Shown piece after piece: positions 55,019-63,686 of a stretch of 64,000 bases of DNA. The notes under the pieces were generated by a model that was not told the origin of the DNA, made no database searches, and was given only the letters and a program-made list of their open reading frames with translations. Origin of the DNA: Geobacter sp. UBA2189 (lineage in GTDB: Bacteria > Desulfobacterota > Desulfuromonadia > Geobacterales > Pseudopelobacteraceae); the NCBI GenBank assembly GCA_002328035.1, contig DCVL01000017.1, positions 128,441 to 192,440 of the forward strand, in the 5' to 3' direction. How positions within the stretch are numbered: position 1 is the first letter of the stretch; each line of letters starts with the position of its first letter. Made by a program: the position numbers and the translations under genes.

Positions 55019-56329
55019 ATGCAGCGGTTTATAGAGGTGCAGTTGAAGCGCTGGAAAGATGGGGCGCGTCGTAAGCCATTGATTCTGCGTGGAGCACGAC
55101 AGGTCGGTAAGACCTGGTCAGTCAAGGAGTTTGGGAAAAGCTCCTTTGAGTCGCTGCTGGTGGTTGATCTGGAGCGAAATCCTCAACTGCGCAAGCTGTT
55201 TGATGGTGATCTGGGTGCGGCGAGGATCTGCTCAGACCTGGAAGTGCTGCTTCGGCAAAAGATTACGCCGGGCAAGACACTGCTTTTCATTGATGAAATC
55301 CAGGCATGTCCCCGCGCCATCACCGCGCTGCGCTATTTTTATGAAGAGATGCCGGAACTGCATGTCGTAGCCGCCGGATCGCTGCTTGAATTCGCCCTTA
55401 AGGATGCCTCCTTTCCGGTTGGCAGGATTCAGTTTCTTAATCTGTATCCGCTCTGTTTCGCTGAATATCTGGAGGCGATCGGCAATGGGCCTGCTGCCGA
55501 CGCTGTTTTGGGCAATCCGGCCAGCATCACCCCTGCCGTACATGAGCTGCTGCGTGAAGAGCTGAAGCGGTATCTCTTTGTTGGCGGCATGCCAGCAGTT
55601 GTCAAGGCATATACGGAAAGTGGTTCGCTTAAGGCTGCATTTGAGGTTCAGGCAGAGATCGCCGAGTCATACCGGCTGGATTTTGCCAAATATACTCCGC
55701 AGGTTGACCGTTACTGCCTCGACTCGGTCTTTAGCTCGTTGGCACAGAGTGTCGGGCAGCAGATTAAATATGCAAAGCTGGGGGTGGGGTATGCAAATTC
55801 AACCCTGAAAAAGGCGTTTGAGGCGCTTTGTCTGGCACATGTAGCCCGCAAGGTTCCCACGGTTGATCCTTCCGGTCTGCCGCTGGGGGTAAGCGCTTCG
55901 GCCAAGGTGTTCAAAGCGCTGATGCTGGATGTCGGGCTGATGCGGTATCTGTCCGGCATGCCTGATGACATTGAATATGCCAGAGATGATCTGCTTGCCA
56001 TCTATCGCGGCTCCCTGGCAGAGCAGTTTGTGGGGCAGGAGATGCTTGTCTCTCAAAACAACAATCTCTATTACTGGAGCAGGCAGGCCAAAAGCAGCGC
56101 AGCCGAGGTTGATTATCTGGCTGTCATGGCTGGTAAGATACACCCGGTTGAGGTGAAAAGCGGCGCAAGCGGTAGCCTGAGAAGCCTGCATCTGTTTCTG
56201 TCCACCTACCCGGAATGCGGCAAGGCGCTGGTTTTCAGTGATCGGCCATATGCTGATCTGCCGGAGCAGAAAATAACGTTTATGCCGCTTTATGCCGCCT
56301 TTGCGGCTACAGGTGGAAAGGCGGAGTAA
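55019..56329 (+). CDS. AAA (AAA_14)-DUF4143 ATPase
   Basis: A 436-residue P-loop ATPase of the large prokaryotic AAA_14/DUF4143 family. Walker A ILRGARQVGKTWSV, Walker B LLFIDEIQACPRA, sensor HVVAAGSLLEFAL. The DUF4143 part includes LYPLCFAEYLEAI, FVGGMPAVVKAYTES and the nuclease-like ending AEVDYLAVMAGKIHPVEVKSG (E-x-K). The family is common on accessory DNA and its cellular role is not settled. ATG 55019 has AAGGTGG 7 bases upstream. It lies between kdpC and kdpD. Confidence 0.9.
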   Translation: MQRFIEVQLKRWKDGARRKPLILRGARQVGKTWSVKEFGKSSFESLLVVDLERNPQLRKLFDGDLGAARICSDLEVLLRQKITPGKTLLFIDEIQACPRAITALRYFYEEMPELHVVAAGSLLEFALKDASFPVGRIQFLNLYPLCFAEYLEAIGNGPAADAVLGNPASITPAVHELLREELKRYLFVGGMPAVVKAYTESGSLKAAFEVQAEIAESYRLDFAKYTPQVDRYCLDSVFSSLAQSVGQQIKYAKLGVGYANSTLKKAFEALCLAHVARKVPTVDPSGLPLGVSASAKVFKALMLDVGLMRYLSGMPDDIEYARDDLLAIYRGSLAEQFVGQEMLVSQNNNLYYWSRQAKSSAAEVDYLAVMAGKIHPVEVKSGASGSLRSLHLFLSTYPECGKALVFSDRPYADLPEQKITFMPLYAAFAATGGKAE

Positions 56330-56540
56330 AGCAGAACATAAAGCCGTGTCTTGAAAAAGCCCTTTATGGGGGTGTTTTTGCGATACAAAAAGATGCTGTG
56401 TAGGGAATGGTATGGTTGTATCTGATGGGTGATCATGGACATGACCGATTACAAACGTCTGTTGACTCTGTCTTACATTGTGGCTAGTATAACGGTCATT
56501 AAATATTTTAATGGCTGCTATAGCAATCAAAAAGGCCTGT

Positions 56541-56879
56541 ATGCAATCTGTAAAAAAGCGAACATATTCCCGTATAACTCGCGAGGCGACGGAGCTGTTG
56601 GGCAAGCTTATCCGTCTGGGTCGTAAAGAACGCAAGATGACCGAGAGTGAGTTGGCTGGCCGTGCCGGAATCTCCAGGGCCACCTTGCAAAAAATCGAGC
56701 GCGGTGATCTTACGTGTGAGATCGGTCTGTTTTTGGAGGTTGCCGTGCTTGTCGGGGTGAAGCTCTTTGACGCGGACAGCTCGCAGGTGGTCTTGATGCA
56801 TATCGGTCGTATTAACGACAAATTGGCTTTGTTACCCCAAAGGGTTCGTCCCTCCGTGAAAGTCGATGATAACTTCTGA
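56541..56879 (+). CDS. HipB-like XRE-family regulator (antitoxin type), orphan
   Basis: A 112-residue helix-turn-helix protein: TELLGKLIRLGRKERKMTES then LAGRAGISRATLQKIERGDL, the layout of XRE antitoxins partnered with HipA-family kinases. AAAGG precedes ATG 56541; an upstream ATG at 56511 has no site. The expected hipA gene overlaps its end but is cut after 30 codons (see 56866-56958), leaving the antitoxin without its toxin. Confidence 0.8.
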   Translation: MQSVKKRTYSRITREATELLGKLIRLGRKERKMTESELAGRAGISRATLQKIERGDLTCEIGLFLEVAVLVGVKLFDADSSQVVLMHIGRINDKLALLPQRVRPSVKVDDNF

Positions 56880-56958
56880 CTGTTTTGAGATGTTTGTCAG
56901 GGTTTGGACAGGCGGAAGTGGCAGGTGCACCCATGAAATACCAAAACCGAAAATTTAA
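56866..56958 (+). pseudogene. Truncated HipA-like start
   Basis: ATG 56866 overlaps the XRE stop, as hipA starts usually do, and reads MITSDCFEMFVRVW before breaking into unrelated sequence and a stop at codon 31. FVRVW-type strands are typical of HipA-family N-termini. Short, so the identity rests on position and arrangement. Confidence 0.5.
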
Positions 56959-57192
56959 TATTATTTACTCGTATTAAACCACACAATTCGAATAACAGAG
57001 GCATTGCAGGTCATATCTGTTTAAGAACAGTCAATGCAAGGTTGTTCTGTTCCAGTCACGCCGGAAAAGGTGGAGGAGTTTTTGCTGGATGGTGGATCAG
57101 AATAAATGTTCCAGTTGGGTAGATCACCGATTCAGGCGCACACGCATATGAACCGATCAATGACGAGTTAACCATAAAAACGGAGATAATAA

Positions 57193-58452
57193 ATGAGTTC
57201 TAAAATTTTGCTTTCTGAAAAATTCGAAATTTTAAGAGCCGACAAACAACTAAAAAAAGACTTTGAGGCATATCAAAAAGATGAAGAGGGGCTGGGCCTA
57301 ATTTTTTTTGATATCGATCACTTTAAATCACTGAACACAAAATACACTGAAACAGTAGTAGATAAAGATATATTGGCCCCATTCCAGCGGCAATTGCTTG
57401 AACTAGTGCGTCTTAGGGGATTTGCCTACTCTGTTGGTGGTGATGAATTTATAATTTTGCTTCACAACGTAAATCAGGAGGAAACACTAGCCTTTGCCAA
57501 TCGACTCCTTGAAACGGCAAGAAATACAGTATTCAAGATCATGGAAGACGATGTGAATATAACTTTGTCTGCTGGGGTTGCTAACTCTTCTTCTAATTCA
57601 AGGGACTACCAGGCGTTGCGAGAGCTTGCAAATCAGGCAGAAAACAAAGCAAAGGCTAATGGCAGAAATCAAGTGGTTTTTTCTGGACAAGATTTAAGTG
57701 CTGTTGATAATTCCGCCGAATCTCCAAAGGAGTCAGAACAGCTAGGTATTGTGAAGGTCTTTCCAGAAAGCACTGTCTTCTTTTATGATCGGTTCTGTAG
57801 CGCATTTCCTGGTGTAAGAGGAATACATTGGTTTACAAAACCAGATGAGGCAATAAAACGATTATCTAAAATGTTACGTCCTCCATTGTCTCTAACGAAA
57901 GATAAACACAGTGGAACACTTAGCCCAGTTTGGTGGTGGCGTGATGGGAATTTACACATTCGTAAGTTTGACAAGGTTGAAGATGATATTGTTTTACTTG
58001 ATTGGTTTGAACTAAAGATCGATAAGGTTGCCGCTGTTAACCCAGGCAGTTACTATCAGTGCTTTGTGTATGTACAAACAAGCCCGCTAGAACCAACAGG
58101 ACTTTATCCTAGAAATGAGGATGAAATCCAATGCTGTGTAGACGCATTTGGTTACTGCTTAGAAGAGTACGGACTATTTGATAAACAGTATAAAGTCACC
58201 AGAGCCGAGTACGATGACAATGCTGCTATGATAAATGGGGAGCTTATAGATTTTGATGGCAACATCGAGCTAAGAGTAAGACACATCACACCTTACAACT
58301 TTATAATAGCTGCACAAAACTCACCTATAAATAATTCTAGATTTGACCAAACGTTAAAACAACTAATGAACAATCTTCTCAAGGGTTCAACTTCCCTTGA
58401 ACAAGTCGAGGAAGTTATAAGTCAACTTCCAAAACGAGAACCGCGTGGCTAA
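57193..58452 (+). CDS. GGDEF-domain protein with unknown C-terminal domain
   Basis: A 419-residue soluble protein. The N-terminal ~170 residues are a GGDEF domain: LGLIFFDIDHFKSLN (metal Asp) and YSVGGDEFIILLH (intact GGDEF). No RxxD inhibitory site precedes it. Residues ~190-400 form a domain I do not recognise, with VFFYDRFCSAFPGVRGIHWF, SPVWWWRDGNLHIRKFDKV and NPGSYYQCFVYVQTSPLEP. There is no TM or sensor domain. The gene is markedly more AT-rich than its kdp neighbours, a sign of transfer. GGAG is 8 bases upstream. It could be a diguanylate cyclase or a nucleotide-signal synthase of a defence system. Confidence 0.82.
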   Translation: MSSKILLSEKFEILRADKQLKKDFEAYQKDEEGLGLIFFDIDHFKSLNTKYTETVVDKDILAPFQRQLLELVRLRGFAYSVGGDEFIILLHNVNQEETLAFANRLLETARNTVFKIMEDDVNITLSAGVANSSSNSRDYQALRELANQAENKAKANGRNQVVFSGQDLSAVDNSAESPKESEQLGIVKVFPESTVFFYDRFCSAFPGVRGIHWFTKPDEAIKRLSKMLRPPLSLTKDKHSGTLSPVWWWRDGNLHIRKFDKVEDDIVLLDWFELKIDKVAAVNPGSYYQCFVYVQTSPLEPTGLYPRNEDEIQCCVDAFGYCLEEYGLFDKQYKVTRAEYDDNAAMINGELIDFDGNIELRVRHITPYNFIIAAQNSPINNSRFDQTLKQLMNNLLKGSTSLEQVEEVISQLPKREPRG

Positions 58453-58454
58453 CC

Positions 58455-58502
58455 AACGCCAAGACCGGCCCCAAAATTCCGGCCGGTCAGGCTTATGGCG
58501 TT
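58455..58502. repeat. Large inverted repeat between GGDEF gene and kdpD
   Basis: AACGCCA-a-GACCGGCC, then ten loop bases, then GGCCGGTC-aggctta-TGGCGTT. The inner 8-bp arms are perfect and the outer 7-bp arms pair across a bulge. It begins 2 bases after the GGDEF stop and ends 11 bases before kdpD. There is no T run after it. It may terminate, mark the insertion boundary, or affect kdpD translation. Confidence 0.65.
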
Positions 58503-58513
58503 AACGAGACCCC

Positions 58514-61186
58514 ATGACCAACCCTGACACCAACATACGCCCTACCCCGGAGGCGATGCTGAAGCTGGCCCAGGCTGAAGAGATTCAGTCCGAACAGGGT
58601 AGGCTGAAGGTGTTTCTGGGCTATGCCGCCGGGGTGGGTAAGACTTACGCCATGCTGGAGGCGGCGCGGGAGCGCAAGCGGGATGGCCGTGATCTGGTTG
58701 TGGGCTATGTAGAATCCCATGGCCGTAGCGAGACCGATGCCCTGCTGGATGGGTTGGAGCTGATCCCGCGCCGACAGCTTTCATATGTCGGTGTCACGCT
58801 GCCTGAGATGGATCTGGATGCCATTCTGGCTCGCAAGCCGCAGATTGTGCTGGTGGATGAGCTGGCTCATAGCAACGTGCCCGGATCGCGTCACGAAAAG
58901 CGCTGGCAGGATGTGGAAGAGCTGCTGGCTGCCGGAATAGATGTCTATACCACGGTTAATATTCAGCATTTTGAGAGCTTAAACGACGTGGTGGCTCAGA
59001 TCACCGGCGTCACGGTGCGGGAGACCCTGCCGGATCGGCTGCTGGATATCGCCTTTGAGATCAAGCTGATCGACCTCCCTCCGGAAGACCTGCTGCAACG
59101 GTTGCATGAAGGCAAGGTCTACATACCGGATCAGGCTGCCAAGGCGATTGATAAATTTTTCCGCCCCGGCAACCTGATGGCGTTGCGGGAGCTGTCGTTA
59201 CGTCGTACCGCCGCCAGGGTGGATGATCAGATGCGGGCCTATATGGAGACCCAGTCCATTGCCGGTCCCTGGCCCACCGCAGAACGGTTGCTGGTCTGCG
59301 TCAGCGGCAGTCCCTACAGCGAGCAGTTGATCCGGGCCACCCGCAGACTAGCCGAGGAGCTGAAGGCACCCTGGCATACGGTCTATATCGAGACACCGGG
59401 CAGTGATCGCCATACCAGAGAGAATCGTGAACGGGTCTGGCAGGATCTGCGTTTTGCCGAGAGCCTTGGCGCCCAGGTGGCCACGCTGACCGCCACCTCG
59501 GTGCCGGATGCGGTGGTGGAGTATGCCGCCCGTCATAACGTGACCCGTATCGTGGTGGGCAAGCCCAGCCGCAGTCGTTGGCAGGAGCTGCTGCACCCGC
59601 CGATTGTGGATCAGATCATCCGTCGCAGTACCAGCAGCGATGTCTTTGTGGTGCGGATTAACAGTGTAGGCCAGCAGGGCAGGCCGCAGCAGACGGTTCA
59701 ACATCCGCACCATACCCACCCTTTCGGCTATCCGGCTGCCGCGCTGCTGGTGGCCGCCGCAACCCTGTTGTGCTGGCTGGTCAGCCGTTTTCTTGAACCA
59801 ACCAATCTGGTGATGATCTACCTGCTGGCGGTGGTGGTGGCTGCGATCCGGCTGGGGCGCAGACCGGCCATGCTGACCGCCTTTCTGGGGGTGCTGGCCT
59901 TTGACTTCTTCTTTGTGCCGCCCCACATTACCTTTGTGGTGGCTGATACCCAGTATCTGATTACCTTTGCCGGATTGTTGCTTGTGGGGATGGTGATCAG
60001 TTCCCTGGTGGCCAGGTCGCAGGAACGGGCCGATGTGATCCGGGTGCGGGAGATTCAGACCGCTTCACTCTACTACCTGAGCCGTGATCTGGCGGCTGCG
60101 GCTGATATTGCCACGGTGTTGCAGGCGGTGATCAGGAACGTTGAGGAGGCGCTGAATGCCAGGGCAGCTATTTTTCTGCCGGAGGGGGAACGGTTGGAAC
60201 AGTTGGCAGCCAGTGAGGGGCTGCAGCTGAACAGCAAGGAACAGGCGGTGGCCGACTGGGCCTTCCGTAACCGCCAGCTGGCAGGCTGCGGCACTGATAC
60301 CCTGATTTCGGCCGATCTGATTTACCTGCCGCTGCAAACCCCGGCCAGCCAGTTAGGGGTGCTGGGGGTGCGGATGGCGGATGCGCTTGATTACCGCTCT
60401 ACCGAGAGTCGGCGTCTGTTGGATGCCTTTGCGACCCAGGCAGCCATGGCCATTGAGCGGGTTCAGTTCTCCCGTCAGGCTGAACAGGCCCAGATCCTTC
60501 AGGCGCGGGAGAATCTGGAGCGGGCGCTGCTTAACTCCATTTCCCATGATCTGCGCACCCCGCTGGTTACGGTGACCGGTGTGCTGGCCAGCCTGCGGGA
60601 TGAAGGCACCCATTTTTCTGAGCAGTCCCGGAACGAACTGCTGGATACCGCTGCCGGCGAGGCAGAACGGCTGAACCGTTTTGTGGGCAATCTGCTGGAT
60701 ATGACCCGTATTGAGGCAGGCGCCATCAGGCTGAACCGTGAGCTGTGTGATATACAGGATCTGGTGGGCTGTGCCATGGCTGCCGTTAAGCAGCGGGTGG
60801 GGAACCGTCAGATCCAGATCAGATTGCCGGATGACCTGCCGATGGTGCCGCTGGATCTGGTGTTGATGACTCAGGTGCTGGTGAACCTGTTGGATAATTC
60901 GCTGAAATATTCCTTAACGGAGAGTAGTATCGAGATAAGCTCCCGCCTTGAGCGTGGCTGGTTGCTTCTGGAAATAGCCGACCGTGGACCTGGTGTGCCT
61001 GACCAGGATCTGAAACGGGTATTTGACAAGTTTTATCGGATACCAGTGCCTGAAGGGGTGGGTGGCACTGGTCTGGGGCTCTCCATCTGCAAGGGGATTG
61101 TTGAGGCCCATGGTGGTATGATCAAGGCTGAAAACAGATCTGGCGGCGGGCTGGTGATGCGGATACGATTGCCGTTGGTGGTGTAG
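58514..61186 (+). CDS. kdpD: Osmosensitive K+ channel histidine kinase
   Basis: Sensor kinase controlling kdp expression. 890 residues, full length. N-terminal KdpD domain (LGYAAGVGKTYAMLEAA; DELAHSNVPGSRHEKRWQDV), USP-like domain (RLLVCVSGSPYSEQLI; about 255-375), four TM helices (about 395-500), GAF (about 520-640), HisKA (LNSISHDLRTPLVTVTG) and HATPase ([29 protein letters not shown]). It is separated from kdpC by about 3.6 kb of unrelated genes, so it must have its own or readthrough transcription. Confidence 0.96.
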   Translation: MTNPDTNIRPTPEAMLKLAQAEEIQSEQGRLKVFLGYAAGVGKTYAMLEAARERKRDGRDLVVGYVESHGRSETDALLDGLELIPRRQLSYVGVTLPEMDLDAILARKPQIVLVDELAHSNVPGSRHEKRWQDVEELLAAGIDVYTTVNIQHFESLNDVVAQITGVTVRETLPDRLLDIAFEIKLIDLPPEDLLQRLHEGKVYIPDQAAKAIDKFFRPGNLMALRELSLRRTAARVDDQMRAYMETQSIAGPWPTAERLLVCVSGSPYSEQLIRATRRLAEELKAPWHTVYIETPGSDRHTRENRERVWQDLRFAESLGAQVATLTATSVPDAVVEYAARHNVTRIVVGKPSRSRWQELLHPPIVDQIIRRSTSSDVFVVRINSVGQQGRPQQTVQHPHHTHPFGYPAAALLVAAATLLCWLVSRFLEPTNLVMIYLLAVVVAAIRLGRRPAMLTAFLGVLAFDFFFVPPHITFVVADTQYLITFAGLLLVGMVISSLVARSQERADVIRVREIQTASLYYLSRDLAAAADIATVLQAVIRNVEEALNARAAIFLPEGERLEQLAASEGLQLNSKEQAVADWAFRNRQLAGCGTDTLISADLIYLPLQTPASQLGVLGVRMADALDYRSTESRRLLDAFATQAAMAIERVQFSRQAEQAQILQARENLERALLNSISHDLRTPLVTVTGVLASLRDEGTHFSEQSRNELLDTAAGEAERLNRFVGNLLDMTRIEAGAIRLNRELCDIQDLVGCAMAAVKQRVGNRQIQIRLPDDLPMVPLDLVLMTQVLVNLLDNSLKYSLTESSIEISSRLERGWLLLEIADRGPGVPDQDLKRVFDKFYRIPVPEGVGGTGLGLSICKGIVEAHGGMIKAENRSGGGLVMRIRLPLVV

Positions 61187-61212
61187 AGTACATAGAGGAA
61201 GAGTGGTTAGCT

Positions 61213-61911
61213 ATGATACCTGAGACTACGGGAGACAACCTCCCGCGAATCCTGATTATTGATGATGAAGTGGCGATCCGGCGTTTTCTGCGTACGGTGT
61301 TGTCCAATGAGGAATTCTCGCTGCATGAGGCGGAGCATGGTCATGCCGGTCTGTCGGTTACGGCAAGTATCCGTCCTGACCTGATCCTCCTGGATCTGGG
61401 GCTGCCTGATCTGGAGGGGATTGAAGTGATCAAGAGGATTCGTGAATGGTCGCAGGTGCCGATCATCGTACTTTCGGTGCGGGAGCGGGAGGAAGACAAG
61501 ATCGCAGCCCTGGATGCCGGGGCTGATGATTATCTGACCAAACCGTTTGGTGTGGGAGAACTGCTGGCCCGGATGAGGGCCAGTTTGCGCCGTGCCCAGC
61601 AGCTGACCCCGGAGCCAACCTTTGTGCGTGATGATCTGGAGGTGAACCTGGAACTGCGTCGGGTGCTGGTTAAAGGTATTGATGTGCAACTTACCCCGAC
61701 CGAATACGATCTGCTGAAGTTGTTCGTCAGTCAGGCCGGCAAGGTATTGACTCACCGGCAGATTCTGAACAAGATCTGGGGACCTTCCCACCTTGAACAA
61801 CCCCATGTACTGCGGGTTAACATCAGCAATCTGCGTCGCAAGATCGAGGCAGACCCTGCTCAGCCACGCTATATCACTACCGAACCTGGGGTTGGCTATC
61901 GGTTGATTTGA
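61213..61911 (+). CDS. kdpE: KdpE response regulator
   Basis: OmpR-type regulator of 232 residues: REC domain (RILIIDDEVAIRRFLRTVLS; phospho-Asp in LILLDLGLPDLEG; Lys in YLTKPFGVGELLARM) and a C-terminal winged helix (LTPTEYDLLKLFVSQAGKVL; VLRVNISNLRRKIE). It lies 26 bases after kdpD. It should bind upstream of kdpA, where a candidate dyad is noted. Confidence 0.96.
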   Translation: MIPETTGDNLPRILIIDDEVAIRRFLRTVLSNEEFSLHEAEHGHAGLSVTASIRPDLILLDLGLPDLEGIEVIKRIREWSQVPIIVLSVREREEDKIAALDAGADDYLTKPFGVGELLARMRASLRRAQQLTPEPTFVRDDLEVNLELRRVLVKGIDVQLTPTEYDLLKLFVSQAGKVLTHRQILNKIWGPSHLEQPHVLRVNISNLRRKIEADPAQPRYITTEPGVGYRLI

Positions 61912-61933
61912 CCTGTATTTTTGTTGCTTTCTT

Positions 61934-62140
61934 GCCGAGGCGATCATTAATACGCCTCAGCTTAAAGTAGAGCTGGCCGGTCTGTTTCTGAACGCACTTA
62001 AAGTCTATGAAGAAAAGAATGTGAAATTTGCCGATTCGGTCATGGCATTTTGGGGAATGGAAAAGGGAATTACCACCACCTATACCTATGATAAAGTGGA
62101 TTTTAAACGGATTGAAGGTTTGACTGTGCTGAAGCCATGA
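61934..62140 (+). pseudogene. 3' remnant of a PIN-domain (VapC-like) toxin gene
   Basis: An open segment without a start codon ends at TGA 62138-62140. It encodes the typical end of a PIN nuclease: NALKVYEEKNVKFADSVMAF (conserved Asp) and TYTYDKVDFKRIEGLTVL. The N-terminal half, with the first catalytic Asp, is absent, replaced by the kdpE end 22 bases upstream. No antitoxin gene is present. Confidence 0.6.
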
Positions 62141-62455
62141 CTCAACCCACCCCAAAAGGCAGGAGAAAAGCAGGTATATAGGTATGGCGACCCTTTATTG
62201 CTGTACCTATGACGCTATTTGACCAGTGTCTGCTGATATGCTACACGAAATTTGACCCTGATTAGTGATATTTACCATCTGTGGAGTTGCTCAAAACCAA
62301 TGTTGGAGCTGTTTTATCGGAGTTGGCAGAAAAGAGGTTTTGTCTGTGGCTTCAATATTTTGAAAAAAGCGGAAAAAGGGAATTTTATGACAGAGGGCAT
62401 GGTTTTTCTTATATTAATCGCAGTAATTCTTAAATTATTAAAACTAAAGTGATAA
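62141..62455. other. Non-coding accessory DNA between remnants
   Basis: About 315 AT-rich bases between the PIN and transposase remnants. A 66-codon open frame on the plus strand (62252-62452) has a hydrophobic end but no convincing start site or family, so I do not call it a gene. A short TTTGACC word repeats at about 62219 and 62250. Confidence 0.4.
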
Positions 62456-62755
62456 TACCAGCGCTCTGACTTTGCCGGCAAGTTCCTCGAAAACTGGGTG
62501 ACTAGGACGTTACAAACTGATCTGGAGCCGATGAAAAAAGTAGCTAGGATGTTACGCAACCACAAGCCGATGATTCTAAACTGGTTCAAGGCAAAAGGCC
62601 GACTTTCCAGTGGGGCTGTAGAGGGTCTGAACCTCAAGGCAAAACTGACTATGAGAAAAGCATACGGTTTCAAATCGACTAAGTGCCTGCAAGTGGCGCT
62701 ATATCATACACTTGGCAACTTGCCAGAACCTTGCGTAATCCACAAATTTTGCTGA
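62456..62755 (+). pseudogene. ISL3-family transposase remnant (C-terminal end)
   Basis: After an in-frame stop, 99 codons read like the end of ISL3 transposases: DFAGKFLENWVTRTLQTDLE, PMKKVARMLRNHKPMILNWF, SSGAVEGLNLKAKLTMRKAY and ALYHTLGNLPEP. The DDE catalytic region and zinc-finger N-terminus are missing and no terminal inverted repeats are visible, so this is a dead fragment marking past insertion. Confidence 0.8.
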
Positions 62756-62788
62756 CGAGCCGAAAATATATTGGAAGAGGGTTTTGTG

Positions 62789-63622
62789 ATGACTACTGAT
62801 CTTCAAGAAAAAGTACGTCTGCTAAAAGAATCGGAACTCTACATTTATTTCAAGATGTCGGCATTGACCAATAAAGTAACCAACGAGGAATTAGCGAAAG
62901 GCATCCTTAACAATAAGATTATTACACGGATTGAAGCAAAAGAAATTTTGAGACTTGTCAATGAGCCATATATGGCAAAGTACGATAAGAGGAAATGGTT
63001 TGGCCAGTTGTACGCAAATGGAATTAGGGCGTTTGATAATGCTGATGATAAAAAAATAACCAATTGGTTTGATTTTATTCTATCCAGCGGGACATCAACC
63101 GAGAGCAAAATAGATAGTCTTACAGATTCAAGGAACCCAAAGAGCATCAAATATGCAAGCGTGGGTCTGATTACCTTGATTTTATACCTTAATAATAAAT
63201 CTGCTCATTCAATATGGTTTGAGGGTCAGCATAAAGCACTGAGAACTTTATTTCCTGCAATAGGGCGGTTTAATGGTGCTGGTTTACAGTATGTAGAGTT
63301 TAATAAGACACTTGTACACTTTGCAAAAACTAACGATTTTAGCCACACAGAACTGGATTTTATCCTCTCTCAGATAGATAAGAAAACGAGCGCATCGCCT
63401 AACCCGTTCGAGTATGATCAATTTCAGGGTAAAGTTATTCTTCCGAGTAAATTAGACTTTGAATCCGCCTACAGGTCATTGACCTGCCCTGGTAACTCCA
63501 TTTCTCTTGACGCGGTTCTGGATCAGATAGAAACCAACGCAAAGAAAAAGGGGCTTTTGCTCAACAGCAACTGGCGAATTATTATGGAAAAGAACATAGA
63601 AATCTGGGCAGGTAATAAATAG
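62789..63622 (+). CDS. Unknown protein on accessory DNA
   Basis: A 277-residue soluble protein, Lys/Asn-rich and encoded by AT-rich DNA unlike the rest of the window. It is mostly helical, with NDFSHTELDFILSQIDKKTS and WFEGQHKALRTLFPAIGRF; no motif I recognise. ATG 62789 has GGAAGAGGG upstream; an in-frame extension to 62771 is less likely. It sits directly after the transposase remnant, consistent with recent acquisition. Confidence 0.7.
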   Translation: MTTDLQEKVRLLKESELYIYFKMSALTNKVTNEELAKGILNNKIITRIEAKEILRLVNEPYMAKYDKRKWFGQLYANGIRAFDNADDKKITNWFDFILSSGTSTESKIDSLTDSRNPKSIKYASVGLITLILYLNNKSAHSIWFEGQHKALRTLFPAIGRFNGAGLQYVEFNKTLVHFAKTNDFSHTELDFILSQIDKKTSASPNPFEYDQFQGKVILPSKLDFESAYRSLTCPGNSISLDAVLDQIETNAKKKGLLLNSNWRIIMEKNIEIWAGNK

Positions 63623-63686
63623 CTCCGTGACTTAACGATTTGCACACAGGCACAATATCTGCACCCAAAAGGAGGAAGCATATAAG

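Noticed and set aside
57034..57105. 23-codon plus-strand ORF (MQGCSVPVTPEKVEEFLLDG...)
   Set aside because: Looks like a possible fragment of a larger protein, but it is too short to assign and has no clear ribosome site.
62252..62452. 66-codon ORF with hydrophobic C-terminus
   Set aside because: No ribosome site, no family, sits between two dead gene fragments; probably chance.
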